Of a stretch of 64,000 nt of DNA, positions 33,101 through 44,164 are shown one piece after another. The position numbers and the translations under genes are program-made. Each line of letters begins with the position of its first letter. Positions within the stretch are counted from its first letter, which is position 1. The notes below the pieces were generated by a model. That model saw only the letters and a program-made list of their open reading frames with translations. It did no database searches and was not told the origin of the DNA. The stretch lies in NCBI GenBank assembly GCA_016271365.2, contig CM057456.1:608597501-608661500 (forward strand). Reading direction: 5' to 3'. Source of the stretch: Neoceratodus forsteri (Eukaryota; Chordata; Ceratodontiformes; Ceratodontidae).

Positions 33101-34580
33101 CTGGGGAGGGGACGGACGAAGGAGACCCCCTTTTGGACTTGCTGGAGGAAAGTAAGCAGGAGTCCTCTGTGGAGGCAGTAAAATTGTCTCCCCAGCTGGC
33201 CCCGGACCAGATCCAGAAAGTAAGGGAGGTTTTAACAGACTTTGCCCCATTGTTTAGCGCCAAGCCTGGACTAACCCCCTTAGTGATGCATGATGTGGAG
33301 ACAGGGACACAGACGCCCATACGGCAGACAGCATATCGGGTGTCAGAGGCTGTCCAAAAGGACATTAGGAAGGAAGTGGAGGAGATGCTGGATTTAGGGG
33401 TAATCCAGAGATCCCACAGCCCCTGGGCTTCACTTGTAGTCCTTGTGCCTAAGCCAGATGGCTCTGCTCGTTTCTGTGTGGACTATTATGGACTGAATGC
33501 AGTCACAAAGTCAGACACCCACCCGATGCCCCAGATGGACGAACTCCTGGACAAGGGGGGGGGTGACCTACCTTTACGACAATTGACCTGACCAAGGGGT
33601 ATTGGCAGGTAGAGATGACAGACAGAGCTAGGGAGAGGTCGGCTTTCATCACTCCGATAGGCTTATTTGAGTTTAAAGTAATGCCTTTCCGAATGAAGAA
33701 CGCCCCAGCCACTTTCCAAAGGTTGGTGAACCAGGTGTTAAATGGTGCTGAGGAGTACGCCGTGGCGTACCTGGATGACACTACCATCTTTAGTACCAGC
33801 TGGGAGGAACACCTATCCCACCTTAGGGAAGTGCTGGGAAGGATACAGAGGGCCAGGCTCACTGTCAAAGCCGAGAAGTGCCAGGTGGCCATGGAAGAAG
33901 TGGCATACCTCGGGCATTTGGTAGGCCAAGGACAGCTCCGTCCTAACCAAATAAAAATTGAGGTAATCCAGGCATGGCCCAGACCAGAAACACAGAAGCA
34001 GGTCAGGAGTTTTCTAGGGACAGCAGGGTACTATAGAAAATTTGTACCCAATTACAGTGCCCTGGCTGCTCCCCTATCTGACCTGACAAAGAAGAGGATG
34101 CCCAAGAAAATTACCTGGGGCCCAGCCTGTGAGGAAGCCTTTTCCAAACTAAAGGAGGCACTGTGCAGTGCTCCTGTTTTGACAAGTCCTGACTATAGAA
34201 AACCCTTTATAGTTCAGACTGATGCCTCAGACGTGGGTATTGGGGCAGTACTGAGTCAGACATCCAGCCAAGGGACAGATCACCCAGTAGTGTACCTAAG
34301 TAGGAAGTTACTTCCCAGGGAGCAGGCATACTCTACCATGGAAAAGGAGTGTCTTGCCATGGTGTGGGCCCTAAAGAAATTAGAGCCATACTTATATGGC
34401 CAGCATTTTGTGGTGCAGGCTAACCACAACTCCCTGGTTTGGCTGACTCAGATAGGAAAGAACAATGGTAGATTGTTAAGATGGAGTCTTGCTTTGCAAG
34501 GGTATGATATGACAATCATACATAGAGCTGGAGCCAGGAACCAGAACTCAGATGGTCTGTCTCGTGTGTATGAGGAGTGA
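33101..34580 (+). pseudogene. pol: Reverse transcriptase and RNase H of the Gmr1-like element
   Basis: The frame continues from integrase: 'DVETGTQTPIRQTAYRV', 'MLDLGVIQRSHSPWAS', 'VLVPKPDGSARFCVDY'. A frameshift in a G run at about 33556-33563 moves to the frame with 'TIDLTKGYWQV' (catalytic Asp 33585-33587). 'MKNAPATFQRL' and YLDD (33768-33779) follow. RNase H follows: 'TDASDVGIGAVLS', the catalytic Glu in 'TMEKECLAMVWAL', then 'ANHNSL', where the usual Asp is replaced by Asn at 34422-34424, and 'SDGLSR' near the stop. RT after integrase confirms the Gmr1 order. Confidence 0.92.
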
Positions 34581-34631
34581 ACTGATTGGGGAAGCTCATC
34601 CCATGCCAGGGATAAAGCCCCTAAATTCAGT

Positions 34632-34646
34632 CTAGGCGGGAAGGAT
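34632..34646 (+). promoter_or_regulatory. Polypurine tract of the Gmr1-like element
   Basis: A purine-rich run 'aggcgggaagga' lies directly before the 3' LTR start at 34647, in the expected place for priming plus-strand synthesis. Confidence 0.6.
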
Positions 34647-35813
34647 TGTGACATGTGGACAGCCAGTTCTGAGTACACTATGATTTTTTTGTAATATAAA
34701 AATATGTTATGGACTGTCTCTCATGAGAGATGCTGAGACAGCATGTGAGATCACACACACACACACACACACACACAGGTTTTAGATACAAGGTGTTACC
34801 TGGAAGTCCAGTAGCTAATTACAGACTAGAACAGGCCTTAATCAAGAACCTCCTGTTATCTAAGTTAAATATAGGTTTAACTGCTAAGAGGGAAATCAGT
34901 ATCCCTTTTATGACGTTTCAAAGAGGAAACCAGGTTTAGCACACTGGTGCGAAATCATAAATGCTTTGATGTCTGTGTGAGAGGGGATACTGCTCATAGA
35001 TGAAAGGAAATTTACAGACTTGATTGGGGAAGTGACATGGGGAAAGGAGTTTCTGCTGAAGTAACCTTAATTAACTTTCCTTCTAAAAAGATAAAACTTC
35101 CTGGGTGTATGATTTTTAATAAACAGAGGAGGAGCTAAGTGACCTCACACAAAGGGGTTGGCAAATACAGTTTTTTAAAGAGTATTCTTTTTTCCTTCAG
35201 AGACATTTTTATCTACACTCTGACAAAGAAACATCTTTGAGCACTTTAAGCAGGTATTTAGAGAGAGAGACAAAATCTAAGTACTGTAGCAGAAATAGCA
35301 CTGTTAAAACCTTGTTCTTTTTAAAGATTGTATGGTTCTTGTGATATAATAGTTCTGTATTTTATGTTTTACATATTTTTATCTATTTTAGTAAAACTCT
35401 ATTTTTAGAGCCTACTCGGTCTGTCTTTGAATTTCTTTTCTTAAACAAGTGAAGTATATGTGGTTAAAGCAGACACTGTGCATAAGCTTGAATGGTGATA
35501 CCAAACTGGAAAAAGGTGAGAGTAATCTGAGGTCTTTATTACAGTTTTTAAGGGTTCATTTTGTACACCTGGTTAGGTGCCCGTGAGGCAAAGATATTTG
35601 GCCTCCCGAAGACAGAATTATCTGAGCCTGTGCATTGGGTACGCTAGCAAGAGGTTCACAGCTTGAATCCCTCCAGAAGTGAGACCAAAGGTTGATTTGA
35701 ACCCACAAAACAGACAGGAGGGTTACCCTGTTTCTGTTAACTGTTCACAAGACTGCACTTGGAGGTTGGCACTTTGGAAGTAGAGGGCTGACCTGCTGAG
35801 TGGGTTTGTGACA
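34647..35813 (+). repeat. 3' LTR of the Gmr1-like element
   Basis: 1167 bases, TGTGACA...TGTGACA, matching the 5' LTR over its full length. The (CA)n tract is longer here (about 34744-34779). The polyadenylation signal AATAAA is at 35118-35123. GGCTC follows directly. Confidence 0.95.
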
Positions 35814-35818
35814 GGCTC

Positions 35819-36261
35819 AAGTACCATGTTTGATATGGTTCATGCTTTTTTGTGTGCTGTTTAAACATGTGTTTACCAAGTGTTAACTAGCACCACGTAA
35901 ACAGCCAGTTAGTCTGTGCACCAGGCTTCCAATATATCATTGTGTCAGGTATGCACATCAATGCCTTTCATTTGCATGTGCTCGAGCCCTGCCTTTTGTG
36001 CTGATGCACACACTGCTTTATGCTGCATAAATGGCAGCTTCCAATATAAGGATTGGCATATAAACTACAATCCAAGCAATAAAACCCAGTTTGTGTGGCA
36101 CAAACAGTGTTTGCATCCCACACACTCTTTAAATGGGCTGCCCATAGACTTGAACTATTTGTTTTCCTTTTCTGGTTTAAGTGATAAAAAGATTATTATA
36201 GTGTATTATATATATTGTGTCATATATAAGTCTAGGAAATAATCTGGGTTAATTCCAATTA
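35819..36261. other. No recognisable feature
   Basis: Unique-looking AT-rich sequence. A 108-codon frame has no recognisable domain. Confidence 0.45.
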
Positions 36262-38450
36262 TACGAACGTATGAAAAAGCCAGCAGAAGAAGGCCATTTG
36301 GTCTACCCTGTCTGTTTGTATTGCAGGGTCCTCAGCTTATGCTACTGACCCTGCCCCTCCTCCCCAGTCCCCCCCCTTCCTCCCTATCTGGCCCTTCCAA
36401 GCCCCATGGTTTCCCCTTATGCCTATCCCAGCCTCTCTTAAAGCTGCTCACTGACTTCACTGAGACCACTTCCTCCAGCAGCGCATTCCAATTGGCCACC
36501 ACCCTCTCCATGAAGTGCTTCCAAACCTCCTTCTAAACCTCCCCCCTTCCAGCTTTAGACTGTGCCACTCATGGGTCAGCTGCCACTTAGCTTGAAGAGA
36601 CCCTTCCTATCCACCCTATTTATCCCTTTCAAGCATTTGAAAGGCTCTATCATGTCCACTCTCTCCTCCTCCCTCCTCTTCTCCAGGGAGTACATCCTTG
36701 GGGCCCCTAACCTCTCCTCATAAGTCTTACCCTGCTGACCTGCGATCACCCTAGTTGCCCTCCTCTGGACATTCTCCAGCAAGTTGATGTCCTTCTTAAG
36801 GCATAGACGCCAGTATCTTATTCCATACTCTAGATGTGGTCTCACCAGTGACCTGTACGAGGGCAGTATAACCTCCTTACACCTACTGTTGATTTCTCTG
36901 GATATATATCCCAGCATCCTGTTTGCCTTTGCTGCTGCCTTTTTGCACTGCGAGAAGTGCTTTACGTCACTAGTTATCATCACTCCCAGGTCCTTCTCCT
37001 CCTCTGTTGCTACTACCCGCCCCCCCCCACTGGTAGTACCCGGTCATTGGGTTCCTGGCTTCAATGTGCATAACTTTGCATTTCTTGGTATTGAAGCCCA
37101 GCTGGCAGTCCCTGACCATCTCTTAAATTTTAAAAGGTCTTCCCACAGGTCGTGTATCTCTTCCACTGTGTCCACCCTCCCACAGGGTTTGGTGTCATCT
37201 GCAAACAGGCACATTTTGCCCTTAACGCCCTCCCCAATGTCATCGATGAAGACATTGAACAACACTGTCCCCAGCACTGAGCCTTGTGGGACCCAGCTGG
37301 TAACTTCCCTGGTGCTGGATAGCTCTCACCCTACCACCACCCTCTGAGTCCTGTCCCTCAGCCAGCTTTCTACCCACCAGGCCATTTTCTCTCCAACCTT
37401 GACATCCACCAGCTTCCTGATCAACCACTTGTGGGGTACAGAGTCAAAGGCCTTGCTGAAGTCCAGGTAAAGAATGTCCGCTGCCTGGCCCATGTCCACT
37501 GTCTTGGTGACCCAGTCAAAGAAGTCAATCAGATTCATTTGGCATGATCTACCTCTCACAAATTCATGTTGCCTCTTATCCTGAAGGTCATTCTCCTCTA
37601 GATACCTTACTGACCTTTCCTTAAGTATTGTCTTCATGAGCTTGCACATGATTGAGGACAGACTTGACCAGCCTGTAATTCTCTGGGTCATCCCTGAGAC
37701 CATTCTGATGATGGGGCACCACATGTGCCATTCTCCAATCCTGCAGCACCATGCCCAACTCCAGGGAACTACTGAAGAGGCCCACTAGTGGCCCTGCAAG
37801 CTCCCTTGTCAGCTCCCTCAGTACCCTTGGGTGTATGCCATCTGGGCCTTCCCTTTCCTAACCCTAATAATCCCATCCTTCTTGTCTCTTTTTTCGCTTA
37901 TGTAATAAAAGAAGGCCTTCTCCCCTTTTTGATTCCCTCAGCTATTGAGATTTTTTGTGCCTTAGCCTGCTGCACTACCTTGCTTGCCACTTTAGCCAAC
38001 TTTAGGAAGTTTATCCACCTCACCCTCACTCTGGGTATTCCTGTATCTCCTGTAGGCTGACCTCTTGTCCATCACTGCTGGGGCAACCTCAGAGCTGAAC
38101 CAACTGGGTGCTTTGGCCTCTGAGTTCTTCCACTTGAGCTTAACACACTCCTCTGTGTCAGTCAATATTCCCTCTTTGATAATGGTCCATTTTTGGTTCG
38201 CCCCAATATCCACTCTGATGCCCACCAGGTGCCTCCTTAGCACCTCACCCATCTTTCCTGAAGTCTGCCTTCCTGAAATCCAGGATTTTGGTCTTAGCGG
38301 GGATGCTTTCCCAGCCCATATCCAACCAGAGCCACACTGTGCTATGGTTGCTACCACTCAGGGGTTCCTTGACCATTATGTCTTGTATGTGCTCCCCATT
38401 TTTGAGCACTAGATCAAGGATTGCCTCTTCTGTGGTGGGCTCAGTTGATG
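36262..38450 (-). pseudogene. CR1/L3-type LINE RT, minus strand
   Basis: The minus strand can be read from the pre-RT linker (about 38357: 'SGWIWAGKASPLRPK', then 'YRRYRNTQSE') through RT: 'YLDFSKAFDSVPHKWL' with the motif A Asp (about 37470). 'GTVLFNVFIDDI' and FADD (37194-37205) follow. The C-terminus runs 'RSLVRPHLEYGIRYW', 'LENVQRRATRVIAGQ' and 'EERLGAPRMYSLEKRR'. At least four frames are used. The 3' end near 36262 starts 'acgtatgaaaaagccagcag', similar to the 3' end at 62775. The endonuclease is absent. Confidence 0.88.
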
Positions 38451-38522
38451 TTTGAGGAAAATCCCTTCTGTGTTTTATTTCCTTTCATAATAAAGGATAG
38501 AATAGTTTCATTATAAGTTTCT

Positions 38523-38671
38523 GGGTCTGTTTGTAGGGCCTCTTATGGACATGAGTGTCGCCTTGCATGTTCTTAGGACTGAGGAGTGCGAACTGAAGGT
38601 GAGTAGTTCAGTGGTCCTAAGGTTCAAGAGGCGACACTTTTAGATTCATAAGAGGCCCTCCAAACAGACCC
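38523..38671. repeat. 149-bp hairpin (MITE-like or pre-miRNA-like)
   Basis: The ends are 25-base near-perfect inverted repeats (GGGTCTGTTTGTAGGGCCTC at 38523, complement at 38671). Further inside, 'gtgtcgcct' pairs with 'aggcgacac' and 'cttaggac' with 'gtcctaag'. The whole 149 bases fold into one long interrupted stem. There is no coding content. A small non-autonomous DNA element is the simplest reading. Confidence 0.75.
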
Positions 38672-38995
38672 ATAAAATTATTATATAATTATATTAAATA
38701 AAAAAATATATATTTTTAATTTAAAATGCTGACAGCAGGAGTGGTCAGCAAGAAGCTTGTTATAGTGGCTCAGCATCTGAGGTACTCTTACAGTAATAAG
38801 GGTACCTCACTTGCAAATGAAGGGAGGGCTGTGATTGGTTGGGGATGCTCCTGCAAGCTATAATAATGTTTTATATATTATGTTGTGCTTCCGCCTCACT
38901 GATGTATGCGTAACATAAACTAGTATAACAGTATAAACTGCTGAGTGTATTCAGAAGGATATTTAACGTAACCAATTCAATTTCAATGACTGTAA
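38672..38995. other. No recognisable feature
   Basis: AT-rich sequence between the hairpin and the next LINE tail. Confidence 0.45.
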
Positions 38996-39599
38996 CTTAT
39001 TTATTTTATTTATTTAGCTTTTGGTGACCAGGTAAGTACACTAGATAAGTAATATGCCTATTTTCAGGAACGACCCGGGAGAGTACAACATTGTGAATTA
39101 CATGGTGGTACAGGGATTATACAAAAAACAACATAGCAGACAGTTTGACTAGAGCGGAACAGTACAAGGTGACATTTACAAGTTATCAACAGAGGTAAAG
39201 CAATCTAGTACAAGGTGACATTTACAAGTTATCAACAGAGGTAAAGCAATCTATGTAAACATCCAATTTCCGACAGTGTGAGGTAAAACAGAGTCACTAG
39301 TTAACTTTCATCCAATTTCAGACAGTGTGTAGTGAGAGAAAAACTGGCGATTAACGATATGAACAAATTGTGGTTTAGAAAATGGACAAATTATAACTCG
39401 GTCAAGTGCCAGGTGTTAACGGGTAGTGTCTCAGGCAAGTGCCAGGAGAGGATTCTTTAAGGGCTAACCATTTGCGTTTTGTAAAGCTTCACGGGCCTAG
39501 CAGTACGAGGACATTGCTCTATAGGGGTTTGGGACAGACACACTCAGAGGCCAACTTTAGAACACTCCACAGTTGTCTACGAAAACTATGGAAGGAGGG

Positions 39600-40628
39600 C
39601 CAATCAAACCTGCTCAGGAAAGGAGTTCCAGAGTCTAGGTGCACTTGCCGCAAAGTCCCTGTCCCCCATGAGGGTGCGAGTAGGGGGAACTCTTAGCAGT
39701 CCAGGGACCTGTGATCTAAGTGAGTAGGAGGAGTGGTCCGCCAGTAGTAGTAGCTGTGAGAGCCCCAGTGGGGTGCCTGTTTTAGTCACTTTGCCCACGA
39801 GACATCCAAGCCCAAAATCAAGGTAGCTAGATGGTGAAAGCCAGCCAAGATTTTCATAGAGGTTGCAATGATGGGTAAGCTGGGGGGCAGCGAGGGCAAA
39901 ATGACAAATGTTGTTGTAAGTCGTGGACCACCGGGTGAGGTGGGTTTAGCAGAGCTGGCAAATAGGTGCAGGCCGTAGGAAAGGGAGGGAAGCAGGACAC
40001 CTCTCGCGAGGGCCAGACGAGCTTCAGGTGTGAGGTTGTATTTGGCTCTGTAAGCCATGCCCAATTTGCAGTTCACCAATCTGCAAACATTTAGTATGTG
40101 ACTCCCCATGTCAAGTTGGGGGTCGAGCGTAACACCAAGGTATCTGACGGAATTTACAGTTGGGAGGGGGGTTCCGTCCTGGCATTTGATGCACAGGGGA
40201 GCTGGCATGGCTTTGATTTTGGGTGCTGAGCCAAATAGCATAGCCTGCGTTTTTTTTTTCAGGTTGAGAACCAGTTTATTTTTAGTTACCCAAGCCTGGA
40301 TATTGTTAAAGTCATCAGACAGTTGCTGATTTAGAGACTCAATGTCCCTGGAGTGGGCCATGATGACCAGGTCATCGGCACAGAGAGTGGTGCTGCAGTT
40401 TGTAACTGCCACCGGTAAGTGATTGACAAAGAGAGAGAAGAGAAGGGGCCCCAGGACCGACCCCTGAGGGATGCCTGAGGTAACCGGTAGTGGTTCAGAG
40501 AGCACTTTGTTAAATCTAGTCATCTGCATTCGACCATGTAGATAGCCAGTGAACCAGTTCAGTGCAGCAGAGGACAGGCCAGAGACCACAGTTGAGTGCA
40601 GAGCGGCTTGTGATCCAACAAGGTCGAA
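39600..40628 (-). pseudogene. LINE RT, C-terminal half
   Basis: Same reading frame as 41253-43370 if the insertion is removed. Motifs run 'ALNWFTGYLHGRMQ', 'SGIPQGSVLGPLLFSLF' and the catalytic box CADD (40371-40382; Tyr replaced by Cys), then 'NLKKKTQAMLFG', 'VRYLGVTLDPQLD' and 'ARLALARGVLLPSLSYG'. The frame shifts near 39950-39800. The last part ends with 'DFAASAPRLWNSFPEQ' at about 39610. Confidence 0.85.
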
Positions 40629-41252
40629 TACACGAGCGGCCGCCAGCACAGCGATTTGGTTTCGCTTGTGACCAGCGACCCGGGTTGAAACGGACTCTGG
40701 TAGCTGGAGGGCCGACTGGGGGGGGAGGAGGATTGAGCACCCAGAGGCTGCTCTCCTCCTCCAGAGGGGTGGGTGGGGATGCAAATCCCGCTGCAACACC
40801 GCCACCTGGGTGACCACAGGTGGAGATGCAGCAGACTGCATGTAGTAGGGAGGAGGACGCCTGCCGAGTCGAGCGCTGGTGTACGCCATGACGGCTCCCC
40901 GCCCCCAGGCTTCCCCAGGTGTGTGGACGTCCTGAGGGCAGGAAGAAAACCAGGAAAAGGACCCCGCCAGACTTCCAGTAGATGGAGCTCCTGGCCACGA
41001 ACCCCAATGCCCCTATCGGCGTCAGCACCAGCATTCCCCGATGAAATTCAAGTCACGTTGGAGTGTAAATGGCCCCACCCCGTACCCGCCTGGGGGGTAC
41101 AGCCAAGGTTCCATGGAGGGGATGGACTGCGCTGGTCACCGGATAGCAGGAGCGGGGACGAATCAGGCCGTCAGAGACTCCTGAAGGAGTAGAAGTCTGG
41201 CGGTGAGGAGGGGTATACGAAGAAAATATAAAAAAAAAAAAACAAGGTCGAA
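40617..41252 (+). mobile_element. 612-bp poly(A) retroelement inserted in LINE RT, 12-bp target duplication
   Basis: AACAAGGTCGAA occurs at 40617-40628 and again at 41241-41252. Between them lie 612 bases ending in an A run (41229-41240), so the insert is read on the plus strand. It starts 'tacacgagcggccgcc'. It carries a B-box-like 'gggttgaaac' near 40682 and is GC-rich, with no LINE domain. Poly(A) plus a 12-bp duplication points to mobilisation by L1/Tx1- or RTE-type machinery. Insert plus one duplication is 624 bases, a multiple of three, so the host LINE frame stays open. The family is not identified. Confidence 0.85.
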
Positions 41253-43370
41253 GGCCTTGGACAGGTCAATGAATATGGCTCCAGAGAGTTTGCCCTGATC
41301 CATGGCTCCTCTGAAACTGGACGAGACAGAGACCAGGGCTGTGGTCGTGCTATACCCCTTCCGAAAGCCGTGCTGGGCTGGGGATAGCAGATCGTGGGCC
41401 GTTATGTGGTCAGTGAGTTGTACAGCCACAACTTGTTCAAGGAGCTTGCTGAAGGAGGACAGAATGGCTATCGGACGATAATTGTCCGGGACCTTAGGAT
41501 TGCCCTGCTTCAGTACTGGTACTATCTTGGCCACCTTCCAAATGTCAGGAATAACCCCTTTCACTAGTGACAGATTAAAGATATGGGCTACAGGGGAGGC
41601 TGTGTGGTGGGCACCTAGCTTAAGTAGTTTAGGCTCCAGATTGTCGGGCCCTGGGCATGAGTACTGGGAGAGGCCAGAGAGGAGGTTAAGCATGTCTGAG
41701 ACTGAAACAGCTCTGAGACAGAAAAGTGGACAGGGGGAGGAGGTTGCCCCCAGCCCTGGTGTAGAAGGGGGGCCAGTGCTGATCCCTGTAGGTGGGAAAA
41801 GTGCGGCATAAGCCAACAGGTCAGTGAAGTGAGCATTTAAGGCATTGGCAATCATGTGGGGATTGTTGCAAGAGACCCCTCCAATGACCATGTCAGATAC
41901 CCCGGCACTGGTGGGGCCACTGACAAGCGTTTTGATATTTTTCCAGAACCTTCTGGGATCATTGGCTGAGCTAAGTAGGGCAGACTTACAGAAGTCACTT
42001 TTTGTGGCCCTGATTGCTTTTTTGCTCTTATTCCTTAGATATCTGTAGTGTTGGAGAGTTGTCAGATCTAGGGAGCTTTTGTAGTAAGACCAACACTTGT
42101 CTCTGGCCCTCATGAGGGCAAGGAGACTCCCGTGCAACCACGGGGTGACGGACCCCCTGACCCTCCTTGTGACAATGGGGGCATGTTTGTCCTGCAAGGC
42201 CACAAAGGTAGAGAGAAAGCGGGTGGCAGCTGTAGAGGGATAAGATGCTCCCAGCACCTCTGACCAGTTGGTGGTCCTTAGGTCCTCCCTGAAAACTTCA
42301 GGTTCAAACTTGGCGTAGTTACTTATATGGATGATTTTATGGGGGACTTTTGGGATAGGTATTCTCCACACTCCATAGACTGGGGAATGGTCAGAGATGG
42401 AGTCTGGGAGGATCCCTACAGTGGATATCCTTTCAGGTCGATTTGACAGGATCCAGTCCAGAAGGCAGCTGGAGGATCCATTAGCCGATCATCTGGTTGG
42501 CTCCTGGACAAGTTGTGTAAGGGAGTGATTAGCAAGCAGGGACTCATACTGCTTTGCATTACCACCAGCCCAGTTTAGGTTTATATCACCCAAGATAACA
42601 AGTCCATTTTCACAGGTACTGGGACCTACTGTGTCCAGGAGATGGGTCAAGCCTGGAAGGCCTCCTTTTGGTGGGTTGTAGGCGCAGGCCACGTGCAGTT
42701 TTTTAGAATTCCCAAGTAGGAGCAGGACGTGAAGCAGCTCACAGGGGAATGGGGTGGATAGCGGGTGAGCCACCTCAGTAACCTTCAGGTGGTTTTTGTA
42801 ATATATCAAGATACCACCTCCCCGTTTATTCCCAGGTCTATCCTGTCTTATTAATTCATAACCAGGGAGTGCACATGCTGCGTCGGGAGTAGAGGGTTTA
42901 AGCCAAGTCTCGGTCACTCCAAGAATATCTGGCTTGTAGAGTGAGACCCATGAGACTTGCTCCTTGAAGTTAGGTAGTAGGCTCCGTATATTGAGATGAG
43001 CAACTTTGAGTCCCTTGCCCAGCCTCCATTCCGGGGGGGTAGTGGGGGCCAGGGAGCTAGGGCCAGGGTTGGATTCAGTGTCACCAGACAGAGCTAATAT
43101 TATGGGGAAGATCAATAGGGGGTACTGCCAGTGGGCAGCCGCTCCAGACGAGGGCCTCCTTGCTAGAAAATGCTTAGTACGGCTGGAGGACAGTAGTCTT
43201 CTGAGGTCCAGACAGCTGGTAGGACAGTACAGTGATATGGAGAAGGCTAGTAGGTTAAAGAAGAAGTAGTCAGGTGCCACATCCAGGAGAGGCGTATTCC
43301 AGCAGTCTCTGATAACCATCGGGGGGCTGGAGACCACTTGGAGGAGTGTGAGCCCCATAAGGAGCCCCAC
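41253..43370 (-). pseudogene. LINE endonuclease and RT N-terminal half, with 2A-like motif
   Basis: From 43370 the frame has a hydrophobic/variable N-terminus (~90 residues). A 2A-like end 'LSGDTESNPGP' follows (43059-43091). The endonuclease then reads 'VAHLNIRSLLPN' (Asn), 'GVTETWL' (Glu), 'KRGGGILIYY' and 'LVILGDINLNW' (Asp/Asn). A single TGA sits at 42489-42491. After it the frame continues with 'SDHSPVYGVWR' (catalytic His, about 42395). The RT N-terminal part reads 'NYRPIAILSSFSKLLEQVV', 'QHGFRKGYSTTTAL' and 'GAIFIDLSKAFDLV', where the retroelement has inserted. The protein would nick DNA and copy LINE RNA. Unusually intact for this window. Confidence 0.88.
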
Positions 43371-44164
43371 TAGGATGAAGGAGATCAGAGGGGATGGTAG
43401 GACGTCACCTTTTTGGACCTTGGAGGACTCCCACTATTCGGAGGGGAGTTCCCTAGGGGGCCCCATTGTGAGGAGCTGCAGGTGCATGGGCCACCTCATG
43501 ATCCTCTGGAAGGACAACTCTAGTGGGGCAGACCTCGCAGTGACCTCAGTGAGGGATTATAGCAGTGGTAATCAGAAATAGGGAGTATCCCTCGGGCACT
43601 AAGTAGGGGGCCGGGGTGAGGAGTAGGAAATAATAAGGTCCACTCATCACAGGTGTAGTACTAGTAGTCACAGGAGAACAGCAGTTGTTAGGAGAGAAAA
43701 AACGAAAAATTCAGGAACATTAGATCCAGGAATCGCAACAAATAGCATTGAGAAAGCATAAATCAAAATTAAAAAGACATTGAGTTGTGCTGAAATAGCA
43801 TTAAGAAAGCATAAATCCAATTAAAAAGACATTGAGTTGTAATGAAATTATAATCACTATGATCACCTGACAGAGGTTCAGTACAGGGGCTATCTCCTGG
43901 AGCTGTGAGGTACAGGGAGCCTCAGAACAGCAGGGCAGGGTATAACCCAGTTCAGTAGCGTTAGTTGAGCGACCACACTGGCTATGGGAACAGGGAACAC
44001 TCGTTGCACTTGTTATTGGGTCTTTCCCCAGGCCATAATTGGTCAAGCCAGTGCACTGGGGGCAGAGCTAGTGACATTTAACAGGAAGAGGGAAAGGGGT
44101 GGTGGGGGTTTAACAGGAAGAGGGAACGGGTGGGGGGGGCAAGAACGGGGTGGTGGGGGCCGAA

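Larger units (their letters stand above)
24855..35818 (+). mobile_element. Gmr1-like Ty3/gypsy LTR retrotransposon with 5-bp target duplication
   Basis: The element spans 24860-35813 and is flanked by a perfect GGCTC duplication (24855-24859 and 35814-35818). Domain order is LTR, Gag (SAP-like N-terminus, coiled coil, SCAN-like capsid, CCHC knuckle), protease, integrase, RT, RNase H, LTR. Integrase before RT is the hallmark of Gmr1-like elements among Ty3/gypsy retrotransposons. The gag is interrupted at 26378 by a 3.8-kb L2 insertion; without it the element would be about 7.2 kb. Stops, frameshifts, a mutated protease site and a mutated RNase H site show it is inactive. LTR differences of roughly 4-5% by eye in the first 165 bases suggest moderate age. 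Confidence 0.92.

Noticed and set aside
24860..35813. Integrase-before-RT order as a sign of Ty1/copia
   Set aside because: RT, RNase H and integrase motifs and the CCHC Gag are Ty3/gypsy type; the order is explained by the Gmr1-like group.
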